A stretch of 64,000 bases of DNA from Algoriphagus locisalis. Its GTDB lineage: Bacteria; Bacteroidota; Bacteroidia; Cytophagales; Cyclobacteriaceae. The DNA lies in contig NZ_FPBF01000005.1 in the NCBI RefSeq assembly GCF_900116615.1, positions 367,854 to 431,853 of the forward strand. Reading direction: 5' to 3'. The position numbers were made by a program, and so were the translations under genes. Below, piece by piece: positions 9,798-18,711 of the stretch. Every line of letters begins with the position of its first letter. Positions within the stretch are counted from its first letter, which is position 1. The notes under the pieces were generated by a model. It saw nothing but the letters and a program-made list of their open reading frames with translations. It ran no database searches and had not been told where the DNA came from.

Positions 9798-10958
9798 ATG
9801 ATTTCTCGAAAAGCGACCGAAAAACTTTTAGAACTATCCACTTTCTTCAAAGTAATTGCAGTAGTAGGGCCAAGACAATCTGGTAAAACCACTTTAGTTC
9901 GTGCTATTTTTCCTGAAAAACCGTATGTCACACTTGAAGATCCAGATCAGCGCAGATTTGCATTGGAGGACCCGAGAGGGTTTTTGTCTGCATTTCCCAA
10001 GGGAGCTATTCTGGATGAAGTTCAGCGTACTCCGGAGATCTTTTCCTATTTGCAGGGAATCGTAGATTTCAATCCCGCACCTGGGCAATTTATCCTTACT
10101 GGTTCCAATAATTTTCTATTGCAGCAATCAATTACGCAAAGTCTGGCAGGTAGAGTGGGTTATTTGCAGTTACTTCCGTTTGCCATAAATGAAATTTACC
10201 CATCGGGAGATGATATTCCAGCTGAAAATATTCTATTGCTCAAAGGAGGGTATCCACCTTTGTACGAACCTGGAATTCCTTCTTCAGATTGGTTTCCTAA
10301 TTACCTCCGGACCTATATTGAGCGTGATGTAAGGCAGATCAAAAATATTAGTGACCTAATAGTTTTTGAGCGGTTTGTACGCTTGTTAGCGGGGAGAGTC
10401 GGGCAGGAGCTGAATATGACTTCTCTGGGAAATGAAGTAGGAGTAGATAGCAAGACAATCCAATCTTGGATAGGAGTTTTGGAAAGTAGTTTTGTGATTT
10501 ATCTATTACGGCCGCATTTTAAAAATTTCAATAAAATGATTGTCAAACGCCCAAAAGTATATTTTCTTGATACGGGCTTGGTAAGCTTTCTACTTGGAAT
10601 AAATACTTCAGAACAGCTCAGTCAGCATCCTCTTCGGGGTTCACTATTCGAAAACTTGGTGGTATCCGAAATGATAAAGCTCCGAACAAACCGTGGAGAG
10701 GAAATTAATCTTTATTTCTGGAGGGATAAGACTGGGCATGAGATTGATTTACTGGTTGATCGTGGACTTGAATTGCTACCTATTGAGATTAAATCTGGTA
10801 TGACCATTAATTCAGACTATTTCAAAAACTTGAAATTTTGGCTCCAACTTAGCGGTCAAGAAAAGGGGGTGGTCTTATATGCAGGCAACCAAAGACAAAC
10901 TAGGTCAAATGGTGTTCAGGTAATGAATTGGAAGGAGATTTTAGAAAAGGATTCCTAG
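9798..10958 (+). CDS. DUF4143 AAA ATPase, copy 1
   Basis: A 386-residue ATPase of the AAA_14/DUF4143 family. Walker A is VVGPRQSGKTTL (about residues 23-34), Walker B ILDEVQRTPE, and sensor-like ILTGSNNF. A winged-helix-like region follows, then a C-terminal PD-(D/E)XK-like core, GHEIDLLVDRGLELLPIEIKSG. Its biological role is not established; members are common, patchy in distribution and often regarded as accessory. It lies between prfC and a duplicated prfC tail, which suggests arrival by insertion. A homologous copy is at 29421-30590. Confidence 0.9.
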   Translation: MISRKATEKLLELSTFFKVIAVVGPRQSGKTTLVRAIFPEKPYVTLEDPDQRRFALEDPRGFLSAFPKGAILDEVQRTPEIFSYLQGIVDFNPAPGQFILTGSNNFLLQQSITQSLAGRVGYLQLLPFAINEIYPSGDDIPAENILLLKGGYPPLYEPGIPSSDWFPNYLRTYIERDVRQIKNISDLIVFERFVRLLAGRVGQELNMTSLGNEVGVDSKTIQSWIGVLESSFVIYLLRPHFKNFNKMIVKRPKVYFLDTGLVSFLLGINTSEQLSQHPLRGSLFENLVVSEMIKLRTNRGEEINLYFWRDKTGHEIDLLVDRGLELLPIEIKSGMTINSDYFKNLKFWLQLSGQEKGVVLYAGNQRQTRSNGVQVMNWKEILEKDS

Positions 10959-10966
10959 TTTCAGAA

Positions 10967-11065
10967 GTAGGAGTTATTACTTTTATGGCTGAGTCAAAAG
11001 CTTGGCTTCAGATGGTGGTGGATATTTATACTGAGATAGAGTTTCGTTTTACTTCGGATGTTTGA
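10967..11065 (+). pseudogene. Duplicated, diverged 3' end of prfC
   Basis: Read from 10967, this segment encodes [19 protein letters not shown] and continues to a stop at 11063-11065. Over the last 27 residues it matches the prfC C-terminus at 22 positions; the substitutions are Met-Val, Asn-Ile, Pro-Thr, His-Arg and Ile-Val. Most codon differences are silent. There is no 5' part of the gene and the frame differs from the ATPase frame, so it is a remnant. The similarity continues into the terminator hairpin. Confidence 0.85.
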
Positions 11066-11070
11066 TGATA

Positions 11071-11106
11071 GCCCCTCCTGGTTTCCAAAACCTGGAGGGG
11101 TTTTGC
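11071..11106 (+). terminator. Second copy of the prfC terminator hairpin
   Basis: CCCCTCCTGG and CCTGGAGGGG enclose the same TTTCCAAAA loop as the hairpin after prfC, with one mismatch, followed by TTTTG. It would terminate transcription of the ATPase gene. Confidence 0.75.
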
Positions 11107-11107
11107 T

Positions 11108-12007
11108 TTATTGTCCACCTAGGTCGTAGCGAGTCAAGTTGGGCTTCCCATCGTCATGATAGGATATTAGAAATTCATCATTTGAAGAAACTGCGATCTG
11201 ATTTACCTCCTGATCAAGTAGAAATTTTTTAATTAAATTCCCATCCCAGTCAAATACCCAAATTTCATTAGCGTAATTTTCATTTTCTTGAATTCGTGTT
11301 TTTCCAGAGTACAAAAGATAAATGAAATCATCTGTAGTGCTGCTTCCGACAAAACCGTATTTGTTTTCATCAGTCATTACTGCGCTCATTGATTTCGGAC
11401 TGTCTGAGCCTATGAAATCTGGTGCTTCTCCTTCCATTCGAAATTTTAAAGTGATGTTGTTATTCTCTATTTCCAGAATGTCAAAAAATGGATTTGAACT
11501 GTGTGTAAATAATAGGCTTGTCCCATCAGGCTTGATTCTAAATTTCCCTTGCTGAGACATAGGGATTGAATTGGGTATAGATTTCATCTCTGGAGACAAG
11601 TAAGGATAATCAATAGCTAGTTCTTCATAACTCTGTTCACCTATTTTGAATGAGGCATATTTTTTTTGAAAAATACCTGTTCCTACAAATAATGAGTCAG
11701 CTACTTTGACATAATTCATGAAATCGAATGCGATCTTTTCTATCCCATTTTTGCAATTTGTTTCCTCTGATTCATCAAATGACAATAACGACATCTCTTG
11801 ATATCCGAAATTTGATTTGAGTACAAGCCCAATGTCTTCAAGATTATTTGGAATTGCTTGTATGAAAGTTGGAAACCCTATTTCACATGGTCCTTCTCCT
11901 ATTTTCCCGAGATTCCCTTCGAATTTTTCTTCCATGACATTGAAGACCTTAAAATAATATTCATCATCCTTATCACCTATGACCAATTTGTCCTTGATAA
12001 TGATCAT
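11108..12007 (-). CDS. Propeller-like protein of the BF3999 type, probably frameshifted at its 5' end
   Basis: The open frame from ATG 12007 gives 299 residues with repeated beta-strand blocks (GKIGEGPCEIGFPTF, NEIWVFDWDGNLIKKF), as in six-bladed propeller lipoproteins of Bacteroidota (TolB-like, BF3999 type). The annotated start is doubtful: the same frame stays open upstream to about 12143 and encodes TCSCSQKTVEEKSDLGF, which looks like the processed start of a lipoprotein but has no start codon. In the neighbouring frame an ATG at 12164 encodes MSNRNIIVFSVF, a plausible hydrophobic signal. One base change near 12131-12142 would join them. Either the gene is disrupted or the sequence holds an error. 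Confidence 0.6.
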   Translation of the reverse strand: MIIIKDKLVIGDKDDEYYFKVFNVMEEKFEGNLGKIGEGPCEIGFPTFIQAIPNNLEDIGLVLKSNFGYQEMSLLSFDESEETNCKNGIEKIAFDFMNYVKVADSLFVGTGIFQKKYASFKIGEQSYEELAIDYPYLSPEMKSIPNSIPMSQQGKFRIKPDGTSLLFTHSSNPFFDILEIENNNITLKFRMEGEAPDFIGSDSPKSMSAVMTDENKYGFVGSSTTDDFIYLLYSGKTRIQENENYANEIWVFDWDGNLIKKFLLDQEVNQIAVSSNDEFLISYHDDGKPNLTRYDLGGQ

Positions 12008-12220
12008 GTCCGACGATCTATTTATTTCATCAGATAGGGATAGGCGCTTTCCATTGTTTAGGGTAATGCTTTTATCAAAACCTAAATCTGATTTCTCTTC
12101 AACTGTCTTTTGAGAACAGGAACAAGTGAAATACCGAAAAGACTATAATGTTTCTATTGGACATGCGAATCTGTTAAGTCAACTCAATAGATGGATAGTG
12201 TCAATGTATAGATAAATTCT

Positions 12221-12239
12221 GAATCCAATTCCGGATTTT
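12221..12239. repeat. Inverted copy of the hairpin core seen at 9762
   Basis: GAATCCAATTCCG is the exact reverse complement of the 13-mer at 9762-9774. It sits in its own imperfect hairpin, AATTCTGAAT...ATTCCGGATTTT. The two copies bracket the ATPase, the prfC remnant and the propeller gene. Confidence 0.5.
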
Positions 12240-12263
12240 GCCACTTAATGCAAATTGACCTTT

Positions 12264-12557
12264 TTAAATCACCATAAGCAGAAGCAGCACAACGTTAATG
12301 ACAATTCTGATTACGAAAGCAGTTATATTTTTATGCGAATTCTCAATTTCTTCCTTGTGCTTTATCGTCTGTAAAAGGAAGTAAGCTGAACCTATAATCG
12401 TCAAGGAAATGAGGATGAGCAAGGGAATGATCAGAAATTCCAACGCCCTGATTCTACTTACAAAGACATTTAAGACAAAGGATATCAAGGTCACTATAGA
12501 TCCAATGGACTGGGCTTTTTGGATTTGATCTAGACTATTGACGTTCGTGTTTTTCAC
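12264..12557 (-). CDS. Small membrane protein of unknown function
   Basis: A 97-residue protein with three predicted transmembrane segments (about residues 19-35, 40-63 and 80-97) separated by the charged loop KHKEEIENSHKN. No family was recognised. It lies between the propeller gene and adenine deaminase on the same strand, with gaps too long to suggest a tight operon. Confidence 0.6.
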   Translation of the reverse strand: MKNTNVNSLDQIQKAQSIGSIVTLISFVLNVFVSRIRALEFLIIPLLILISLTIIGSAYFLLQTIKHKEEIENSHKNITAFVIRIVINVVLLLLMVI

Positions 12558-12662
12558 TGTTTTTATATGAAATTGCTGTTTTTGAAAAGAAAAGGAAGCG
12601 CCTTAGGATAAACTTTATACTAGGTTTTAAGCTTCATCGGTCACCCAGCATCGGGTATCGGG

Positions 12663-14288
12663 CTATTCAAAAAACACCTCCTCAAACTCAAATCGCTGCC
12701 CATTAAACAATCCCTTATCGCTCAACTTTAGATCTGGAATCACCAGCAAGGCCATAAAGCTCAAGGTCATAAATGGAGAATTTAACGTGGCTCCCATTTC
12801 TTTGGCTAGTTTATCGATTCGCGTGTAAGCAGCGGCCACTTCATAGCCATCCGATGCTGACATAATTCCTCCTACAGGAAGCGGGAGTATTTCTTCCTGA
12901 TCTCCAGACACAGCCGAAACTCCTCCTTTTGCTTCTATGATCAGATTAACTGCTTTGCAGATTGATTCGTCGTCGATTCCTACTGAGATGATATTATGTG
13001 AGTCATGACCTACGGAGGAAGCAATGGCTCCGGTTTTTAGTCCAAAGTTTTTAATAAAAGCCACAGCTGGCCGAGCATCTTCGTAGCGATTGACCACGGT
13101 GATTTTTAAGATGTCTTCGTCAGGATTTGATTCAGCAAAGCCATCTTTGAGGAGTATTTCACCTGAGATTTCCGGAGTGATCAATTGTCCATCCAGAGCC
13201 TCGATGACTCTAACTTTGGATCCGCTTGCTTTGAGCTGAAAGTCTTCTGGCTTTTTCAGAGAAGTATGGAAATTATTGATGATCTCGTTTTTAATTGATT
13301 GGATCAGCGTTTTTCCATTTTCAGCTACTTTCGCTCCATTTATATAGGTGCTAATGACTTGGAACTCTTTCAAGTCTTTTACTAAAATAAAATCAGCGGG
13401 ATCGCCTTCCCTGAGTTGGCCTAAATTCATGGAGTAGTGTGCGATAGGATTTAGGCAAGCAGCCTGAAGTACATGAAAAATATCTTTCCCTCTTGCGACA
13501 GCCCTTGCTGCCAATTCATTGATATGGGAAACCGCAAGATTATCGGGATGCTTGTCATCCGAGCAAAACATAATCATCTCAGGGTAGTCATCGATCAGAT
13601 CGATCAGCGCCTCAAAGTTTTTGGCAGCGGAGCCTTCCCGGATGGCAATTTTCATTCCCAACTTTAATTTCCCTAATGCCTCTTCTGCTGTGAAGCATTC
13701 ATGATCGGTACTTGGGCCAGCACTCACATATTTCTCAGCCAGTTCTCCCTTCAGTCCAGGTGCGTGTCCATCGATCGGTTTGCCGTATTTCTTTGAGATT
13801 CGGATTTTCTCCATTACCAGCTCATCCCGATTCACCGTACCTGGCCAGTTCATCATTTCTGCCAAGTAATGAATTTCAGGTCGGGACATCAGGTTTTCAA
13901 TATCTGCCGAATTGATTTCTCCGCCAGCGGTCTCGAAAGGTGTGGCAGGCACACATGAAGGCGCTCCAAAGTAAAACTTGAAAGGAACTTGTTTTCCATT
14001 TTCTATCATATATTCCACCCCTTCCATTCCGCATACGTTAGCAATTTCATGGGGATCAGAGACTGTGGCTACAGTGCCATGAACCACAGCTAGTCTTGCA
14101 AATTCGGAAGGAACCAGCATTGAACTCTCCACATGCACATGTGCATCGATAAAGCCCGGCATCAAAAAAGACAAGTAAGGATCCGTTTCGATTTTTTCCA
14201 GTTTGGTTATTTTTCCATCAGCTATACTGAGTGAAACGCAATAGATTTCACGGTTTGGGATATCTACAAATTGGCCTTGGATCTGCAT
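12663..14288 (-). CDS. ade: Adenine deaminase
   Basis: Converts adenine to hypoxanthine and ammonia (purine salvage). The 541-residue product has the amidohydrolase metal motif [15 protein letters not shown], then [16 protein letters not shown] and CSDDKHPD. The C-terminal domain has the family's [13 protein letters not shown]. The frame extends upstream to 14336, but that part ([16 protein letters not shown]) is unlike Ade, and [10 protein letters not shown] at 14288 fits the usual start. It is transcribed divergently from cmk. Confidence 0.93.
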   Translation of the reverse strand: MQIQGQFVDIPNREIYCVSLSIADGKITKLEKIETDPYLSFLMPGFIDAHVHVESSMLVPSEFARLAVVHGTVATVSDPHEIANVCGMEGVEYMIENGKQVPFKFYFGAPSCVPATPFETAGGEINSADIENLMSRPEIHYLAEMMNWPGTVNRDELVMEKIRISKKYGKPIDGHAPGLKGELAEKYVSAGPSTDHECFTAEEALGKLKLGMKIAIREGSAAKNFEALIDLIDDYPEMIMFCSDDKHPDNLAVSHINELAARAVARGKDIFHVLQAACLNPIAHYSMNLGQLREGDPADFILVKDLKEFQVISTYINGAKVAENGKTLIQSIKNEIINNFHTSLKKPEDFQLKASGSKVRVIEALDGQLITPEISGEILLKDGFAESNPDEDILKITVVNRYEDARPAVAFIKNFGLKTGAIASSVGHDSHNIISVGIDDESICKAVNLIIEAKGGVSAVSGDQEEILPLPVGGIMSASDGYEVAAAYTRIDKLAKEMGATLNSPFMTLSFMALLVIPDLKLSDKGLFNGQRFEFEEVFFE

Positions 14289-14353
14289 AAAAAGGGGAGG
14301 TAAATTAATTGGAGTAAATCTGTATAAGCGATTCACCTTTGCGCTTTGGAGAT

Positions 14354-14377
14354 TGGTTTAGATTAAAACTACTATAT
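14354..14377 (+). promoter_or_regulatory. Promoter of cmk-ispH
   Basis: A TTG in GATTGGTTTAG is followed after 17 bp by TATATTTG, a full match to the Bacteroidota TTG-N17-20-TAnnTTTG promoter. Initiation is expected about 30-35 nt before the cmk ATG. Confidence 0.7.
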
Positions 14378-14417
14378 TTGCGCAGTAATAAAAAAACGAA
14401 TTAAGCGGGTTTTTTGA

Positions 14418-15122
14418 ATGAATAAAATCGTCATCGCCATCGATGGATATTCGGGATGTGGGAAGAGCTCCACTGCCAAAGCAGTTGCAAAGGATTTGGG
14501 ATATACGTACATCGATTCCGGAGCCATGTATAGAGCGGCGACGCTACATTTTTTGAATCAATTTCTCTCTCCTGCCAATCCACATGATGTGGAAAAGGGC
14601 CTGAAATCACTTGATATTTCTTTTCATCTAAATCCTGAGACGCTCAAACAAGAGACCTATCTGAATGGTTTGAATGTAGAGGATGAGATCCGAACCATGC
14701 GTATTTCCAATAAAGTCTCTGAAATTGCGACGGTAGCCTCTATCAGAAAGGAATTGGTTGCTCAGCAGCAACGTCTTGGAAAGAAGAAAGGAGTGGTCAT
14801 GGACGGACGTGATATTGGATCAGTGGTTTTTCCTGATGCAGATCTGAAGGTGTTTATGACTGCGGATTTGGATACCCGCGCGATAAGACGTCAGGAGGAG
14901 CTTTTGGAAAAGGGTGAAATGGTGGAGCTTGATGCCATAAAATCCAATTTGTCCGAACGGGATCGTGTGGATTCTTCCCGATCAGAAAGTCCGCTAAAGA
15001 AAATGCCAGATGCTGTGGAGGTAGATACGAGTAATAGTACCTTTGCGGAGCAAGTGGGGAAGATCGTTCATCTGGCCAGACAAATCATTGATAAACAAGA
15101 GAGCTATGCAGGTAAGCATTGA
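14418..15122 (+). CDS. cmk: Cytidylate kinase
   Basis: Phosphorylates CMP and dCMP, 234 residues. The P-loop is GYSGCGKSST (residues 10-19), followed by YIDSGAMYRA. The conserved MDGRDIGSVVFPDADLKVF and RxxxD-like SERDRVDSSRSESPL (NMP lid) are present. The gene overlaps ispH by 17 bp, so the two are translationally linked; this cmk-ispH arrangement is known in other bacteria. Confidence 0.95.
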   Translation: MNKIVIAIDGYSGCGKSSTAKAVAKDLGYTYIDSGAMYRAATLHFLNQFLSPANPHDVEKGLKSLDISFHLNPETLKQETYLNGLNVEDEIRTMRISNKVSEIATVASIRKELVAQQQRLGKKKGVVMDGRDIGSVVFPDADLKVFMTADLDTRAIRRQEELLEKGEMVELDAIKSNLSERDRVDSSRSESPLKKMPDAVEVDTSNSTFAEQVGKIVHLARQIIDKQESYAGKH

Positions 15123-16002
15123 TAAAAACTCTGGGTATTGCTTCGGTGTGGAATTTGCCATAAAAATGGCAGAGGATGAGATGGAGCAGAGTGACAAGCT
15201 GTATTGCCTAGGTGATATAGTCCATAATTCTATGGAAGTCACTCGTCTGAGCGAAAAGGGTCTGGTGGTCATAGATCATGAGCAGCTTTCAGAGTTGCAT
15301 GACTGCAAAGTGCTGATTCGGGCACATGGAGAGCCCCCTGAGACCTATAAAATAGCCATTGAAAACAACATCGAATTGATTGATGCTTCTTGCCCGGTGG
15401 TATTGAAGCTTCAGCATCGTGTGAAAAGTGCCTTCGATAAAATGGAGCGTGAAGAGGGGCAGATTGTCATATATGGCAAGAAAGGTCACGCAGAAGTAAT
15501 CGGGCTGACTGGTCAGACCTTGGAAAAAGCCATTGTAGTGATGGAAGATGCTGATTTGGAGAAGATTGATTTTTCCAGACCTGTGACGCTGTTCAGCCAG
15601 ACGACCAAAAGCACAAAAGGTTTTTACGAGATTTCGCAGAAAATAGAAGATCGCATCCAGGCGGCGAAGCAAGAAATAACACGTGAAACCTTCAATACAA
15701 ATGATTCTATTTGTCGTCAGGTATCAAACAGGGAGCCTCAATTGCAGCGGTTTTCTCAGGAGAACGATGTGATCTTATTCGTGTCAGGGAAGAAAAGCTC
15801 CAATGGCAAAGCACTTCATCAGGTTTGCCTTGCGCAAAACGAAAGAAGCTATTTCATAGAAAATGAGACAGAGATTGATCCTGACTGGTTTCAAAAAGAC
15901 GAAAAGGTTGGGATTTGCGGAGCTACTTCCACGCCGATGTGGCTGATGGAGCAGGTTAAATCTTATGTGGAGTCACTCGAAGAAGGGGTGCTCTCCGTAT
16001 AA
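15106..16002 (+). CDS. ispH: 4-hydroxy-3-methylbut-2-enyl diphosphate reductase
   Basis: Last step of the MEP isoprenoid pathway; a [4Fe-4S] enzyme that makes IPP and DMAPP. The 298-residue protein shows the three cluster cysteines in GYCFGVEFA, DASCPVVLK and NDSICRQVSNR. Substrate-contact histidines are in RAHGEPP and KKGHAEVIG. The frame can be read from 15043 inside cmk, but MQVSIDKNSGYCFG at 15106 is the family start. ispE, of the same pathway, is at 37023-37832. Confidence 0.94.
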   Translation: MQVSIDKNSGYCFGVEFAIKMAEDEMEQSDKLYCLGDIVHNSMEVTRLSEKGLVVIDHEQLSELHDCKVLIRAHGEPPETYKIAIENNIELIDASCPVVLKLQHRVKSAFDKMEREEGQIVIYGKKGHAEVIGLTGQTLEKAIVVMEDADLEKIDFSRPVTLFSQTTKSTKGFYEISQKIEDRIQAAKQEITRETFNTNDSICRQVSNREPQLQRFSQENDVILFVSGKKSSNGKALHQVCLAQNERSYFIENETEIDPDWFQKDEKVGICGATSTPMWLMEQVKSYVESLEEGVLSV

Positions 16003-16091
16003 AACAGAGTTATTTAAAAACATAGGAAGCCATTCTTCCAAAAGTTCAAACATTAAAGTTCATATACCCTCAAATTAAAAAGGTTATTTAT

Positions 16092-16099
16092 TAGATTTG
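16092..16099 (+). promoter_or_regulatory. -7 element of the nqr operon
   Basis: TAGATTTG matches TAnnTTTG. Initiation near 16106 gives a 30-nt leader before the ATG at 16136. It overlaps the alternative TTG start at 16097, which is therefore unlikely to be translated. Confidence 0.6.
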
Positions 16100-16135
16100 G
16101 GGCGTTTTTCAAAAGCTCATAGTTCAAAAACAGAT

Positions 16136-17488
16136 ATGTCTAAAATAGTGAAGCTTAAGAAAGGTTTTGACATCAACATGGTGGGAAAGGCTAAGCAAGA
16201 GCTGGCTGATTTCGCCCAGGCGCAAACCTTCGCAATTAAGCCGACAGACTTTATTGGGCTCCAGCGCCCTAAAGTTCTTGTCAATGAAGGAGATACCGTA
16301 AAGGCAGGTACTCCAATCCTGATCGACAAAGCACTGGATCAAGTGATGTATGCGGCTCCTGTTTCCGGCAAAATTGTCGAGATTAAAAGGGGTGATCGGC
16401 GTAAATTGCTTGAAATCAGTATTTTGGCTGATTCTACCATCACACAAGAGCAATTTGATATAGTTGGTCTTGCTTCTCTAGATAGAGAGGCTTTGGCAGC
16501 TAAATTGGCTGCTAGTGGTGTTTGGCCAAACATCATCCAACGACCTTTCGGTATAGTCGCAAATCCTGCAGATACTCCCAAGAGTATCTTCATTTCTGCT
16601 TTTGATACACATCCTTTAGCTCCGGATTATGCTTTTGCATTGCAGGGTCAGGAGAAATATCTTCAGGCTGGAATCGAAGCGCTGGCAAAACTGACAAGCG
16701 GCAAGGTTCATCTGAATGTAGATGGATCTAAAGCTATTCCTGCTGTTTTTGCAAATTTGAAAGGAGCTCAGGTAAACAAGTTTTCTGGCCCACACCCTGC
16801 CGGAAACGTAGGTGTACAGATTCATCACCTGGATCCAATCAACAAAGGCGAAATTGCTTGGACAACGACTCCTTATGGAGTTGCACAGATCGGTAAATTT
16901 GTTTTGGAAGGGGTATATGACGCTTCTAGAATTATCGCGATAACTGGTTCGGAATTGACAAAAGCTGCTTATGTAAAGACTTACATGGGAGCATCTGTAT
17001 CCACTTTTGTGAAAGGAAATCTTAACTCTGGTCATGTAAGAGTGGTGTCCGGAAATGTATTAACCGGAGAGAAAATTTCTTTGGACGGGTTCTTAGGATT
17101 CTACCACAACCAGATTACCGTAATTCCTGAGGGCGATTACTATGAGTTTATGGGTTGGGCAAAGCCTACCACCAGATTGAGCTACCACAGAGCTTTAGGC
17201 TTGCTTTCTTTCCTTACTCCAAACAAAGAGTTTGTTCTGGATTCTAACGGAAGAGGAGAAGAAAGAGCATTTGTGCAAACCGGTGTTTTTGAATCAGTCA
17301 CTCCGATGGACATACTTCCAGTTTATCTTTTAAAAGCCATCATGGCTGAGGATTTTGATGAAATCGAGGAATTGGGGATCTATGAGATCGTAGAAGAAGA
17401 TTTGGCTCTTTGCGAGTTTGTGGATGTGTCAAAGCATCCGGTGCAGGAGTTGGTGAGAAAAGGAATTGAATTAATCCAATACAGTTAA
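16136..17488 (+). CDS. nqrA: Na+-translocating NADH:quinone reductase subunit A
   Basis: Peripheral subunit A of the Na+-pumping NADH dehydrogenase, 450 residues. The start MSKIVKLKKGFDINMVGKA is typical. Later landmarks are DTVKAGTPILIDKA-like biotinyl/lipoyl-type barrel sequence, FSGPHPAGNVGVQIHHLDP, and the C-terminal EDFDEIEELGIYEIVEEDLA with LCEFVDVSKHPVQ. It is the first of five nqr genes on this strand. Start choice is supported by the promoter at 16092-16099. Confidence 0.96.
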   Translation: MSKIVKLKKGFDINMVGKAKQELADFAQAQTFAIKPTDFIGLQRPKVLVNEGDTVKAGTPILIDKALDQVMYAAPVSGKIVEIKRGDRRKLLEISILADSTITQEQFDIVGLASLDREALAAKLAASGVWPNIIQRPFGIVANPADTPKSIFISAFDTHPLAPDYAFALQGQEKYLQAGIEALAKLTSGKVHLNVDGSKAIPAVFANLKGAQVNKFSGPHPAGNVGVQIHHLDPINKGEIAWTTTPYGVAQIGKFVLEGVYDASRIIAITGSELTKAAYVKTYMGASVSTFVKGNLNSGHVRVVSGNVLTGEKISLDGFLGFYHNQITVIPEGDYYEFMGWAKPTTRLSYHRALGLLSFLTPNKEFVLDSNGRGEERAFVQTGVFESVTPMDILPVYLLKAIMAEDFDEIEELGIYEIVEEDLALCEFVDVSKHPVQELVRKGIELIQYS

Positions 17489-17493
17489 TCCAT

Positions 17494-18711
17494 ATGAAGT
17501 TTCTAAGAGATTTATTGGACAAGCAGAAGCCACTTTTCGAAAAAGGTGGAAAGCTTGAAAGTCTATATTACGCGTTTGAGGCAGGGGAGACATTTATGTT
17601 CAGCCCTAAGCATACTACCGGTATCAAAGGTGCTCAGGTAAAGGATGCTATCGATTTGAAGCGAATGATGATCACCGTGGTAATCGCGATGATCCCTTGT
17701 TTGCTTTTTGGTATGTACAATACAGGTCATCAGCATTTGCTTGCAACTGGCGGAACCGCTGGGTTGTGGGAGAACTTTGGTGAGAAATTAGGTATTGGAG
17801 CAATGCTTGTCCTTCCACTGGTTTTGGTAGCCTATACTGCCGGAGGGGTAGTAGAGGCCGTTTTTGCAATAGTGCGGAAGCACCCAATCAACGAAGGCTT
17901 CTTGGTAACGGGTATGCTAATTCCATTGGTTGTTCCTGCTACTACGCCATTATGGCAAGTTGCTTTGGCTACTGTTTTTGCGGTAGTGATAGCGAAGGAA
18001 GTATTTGGTGGTACTGGTATGAACGTGCTGAACGTAGCCATGACAGCAAGAGCTTTCTTGTATTTCGCTTATCCAGCGCAGATTTCAGGTGACCAAGTTT
18101 GGACGTACTTAGGAGATAAAATGCCCGTAGATGGTTTCTCTGGAGCTACTGCTCTTTCTGTAGTTTACAATGCTGGCGTAGAAGGTACACAGTCAGCCGT
18201 CGAAGCTTTAGCTGCTCACAACACGGTGTTAGGATCTGGCTTATACGAATTTGCAAACCTTTTTATGGGTTGGATTCCAGGTTCTATTGGCGAGACTTCT
18301 ACGTTGATGGCTCTGGTAGGAGCATTGATCCTAGTGGCTACTGGAGTAGCAAGTTGGAAGATTATCGTTTCAGGTTTTGCGGGAGCATATATCATGGGGT
18401 TTGTAATGAACCTTTTCGCTGTAAATGAGTACATGGCACTTCCTCCACAGTATCACTGGGTGATGGGTGGCTTGGCATTTGGTATTGTCTTCATGGCAAC
18501 TGATCCTGTATCGGCAGCGCAGACAGAAACAGGCAAGTGGATATACGGTTTATTGATCGGATTCCTGACAGTGATCATTCGAGTGACTAACCCTGCCTAC
18601 CCGGAAGGGATTATGCTTGCAGTTCTATTTATGAACGTGTTTGCTCCATTGATCGATTATTATGTAGTTAAGGCAAATAAAACAAGGAGGTTACAACGTG
18701 CAACAGTCTAA
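17494..18711 (+). CDS. nqrB: Na+-translocating NADH:quinone reductase subunit B
   Basis: Integral membrane subunit of 405 residues with about ten transmembrane helices. It carries the FMN-attachment sequence DGFSGATALS, in which the threonine of SGAT binds FMN through phosphoester linkage, and conserved FGGTGMNVLNVAMTARAFL. It begins 5 bp after nqrA and overlaps nqrC by 14 bp. Confidence 0.96.
   Translation: MKFLRDLLDKQKPLFEKGGKLESLYYAFEAGETFMFSPKHTTGIKGAQVKDAIDLKRMMITVVIAMIPCLLFGMYNTGHQHLLATGGTAGLWENFGEKLGIGAMLVLPLVLVAYTAGGVVEAVFAIVRKHPINEGFLVTGMLIPLVVPATTPLWQVALATVFAVVIAKEVFGGTGMNVLNVAMTARAFLYFAYPAQISGDQVWTYLGDKMPVDGFSGATALSVVYNAGVEGTQSAVEALAAHNTVLGSGLYEFANLFMGWIPGSIGETSTLMALVGALILVATGVASWKIIVSGFAGAYIMGFVMNLFAVNEYMALPPQYHWVMGGLAFGIVFMATDPVSAAQTETGKWIYGLLIGFLTVIIRVTNPAYPEGIMLAVLFMNVFAPLIDYYVVKANKTRRLQRATV
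18684..18690 (+). promoter_or_regulatory. Strong Shine-Dalgarno sequence for nqrC
   Basis: AAGGAGG lies 7 nt before the GTG start of nqrC, inside the nqrB coding sequence. Such a full anti-SD match is rare in Bacteroidota genes and supports the GTG start. Confidence 0.75.
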
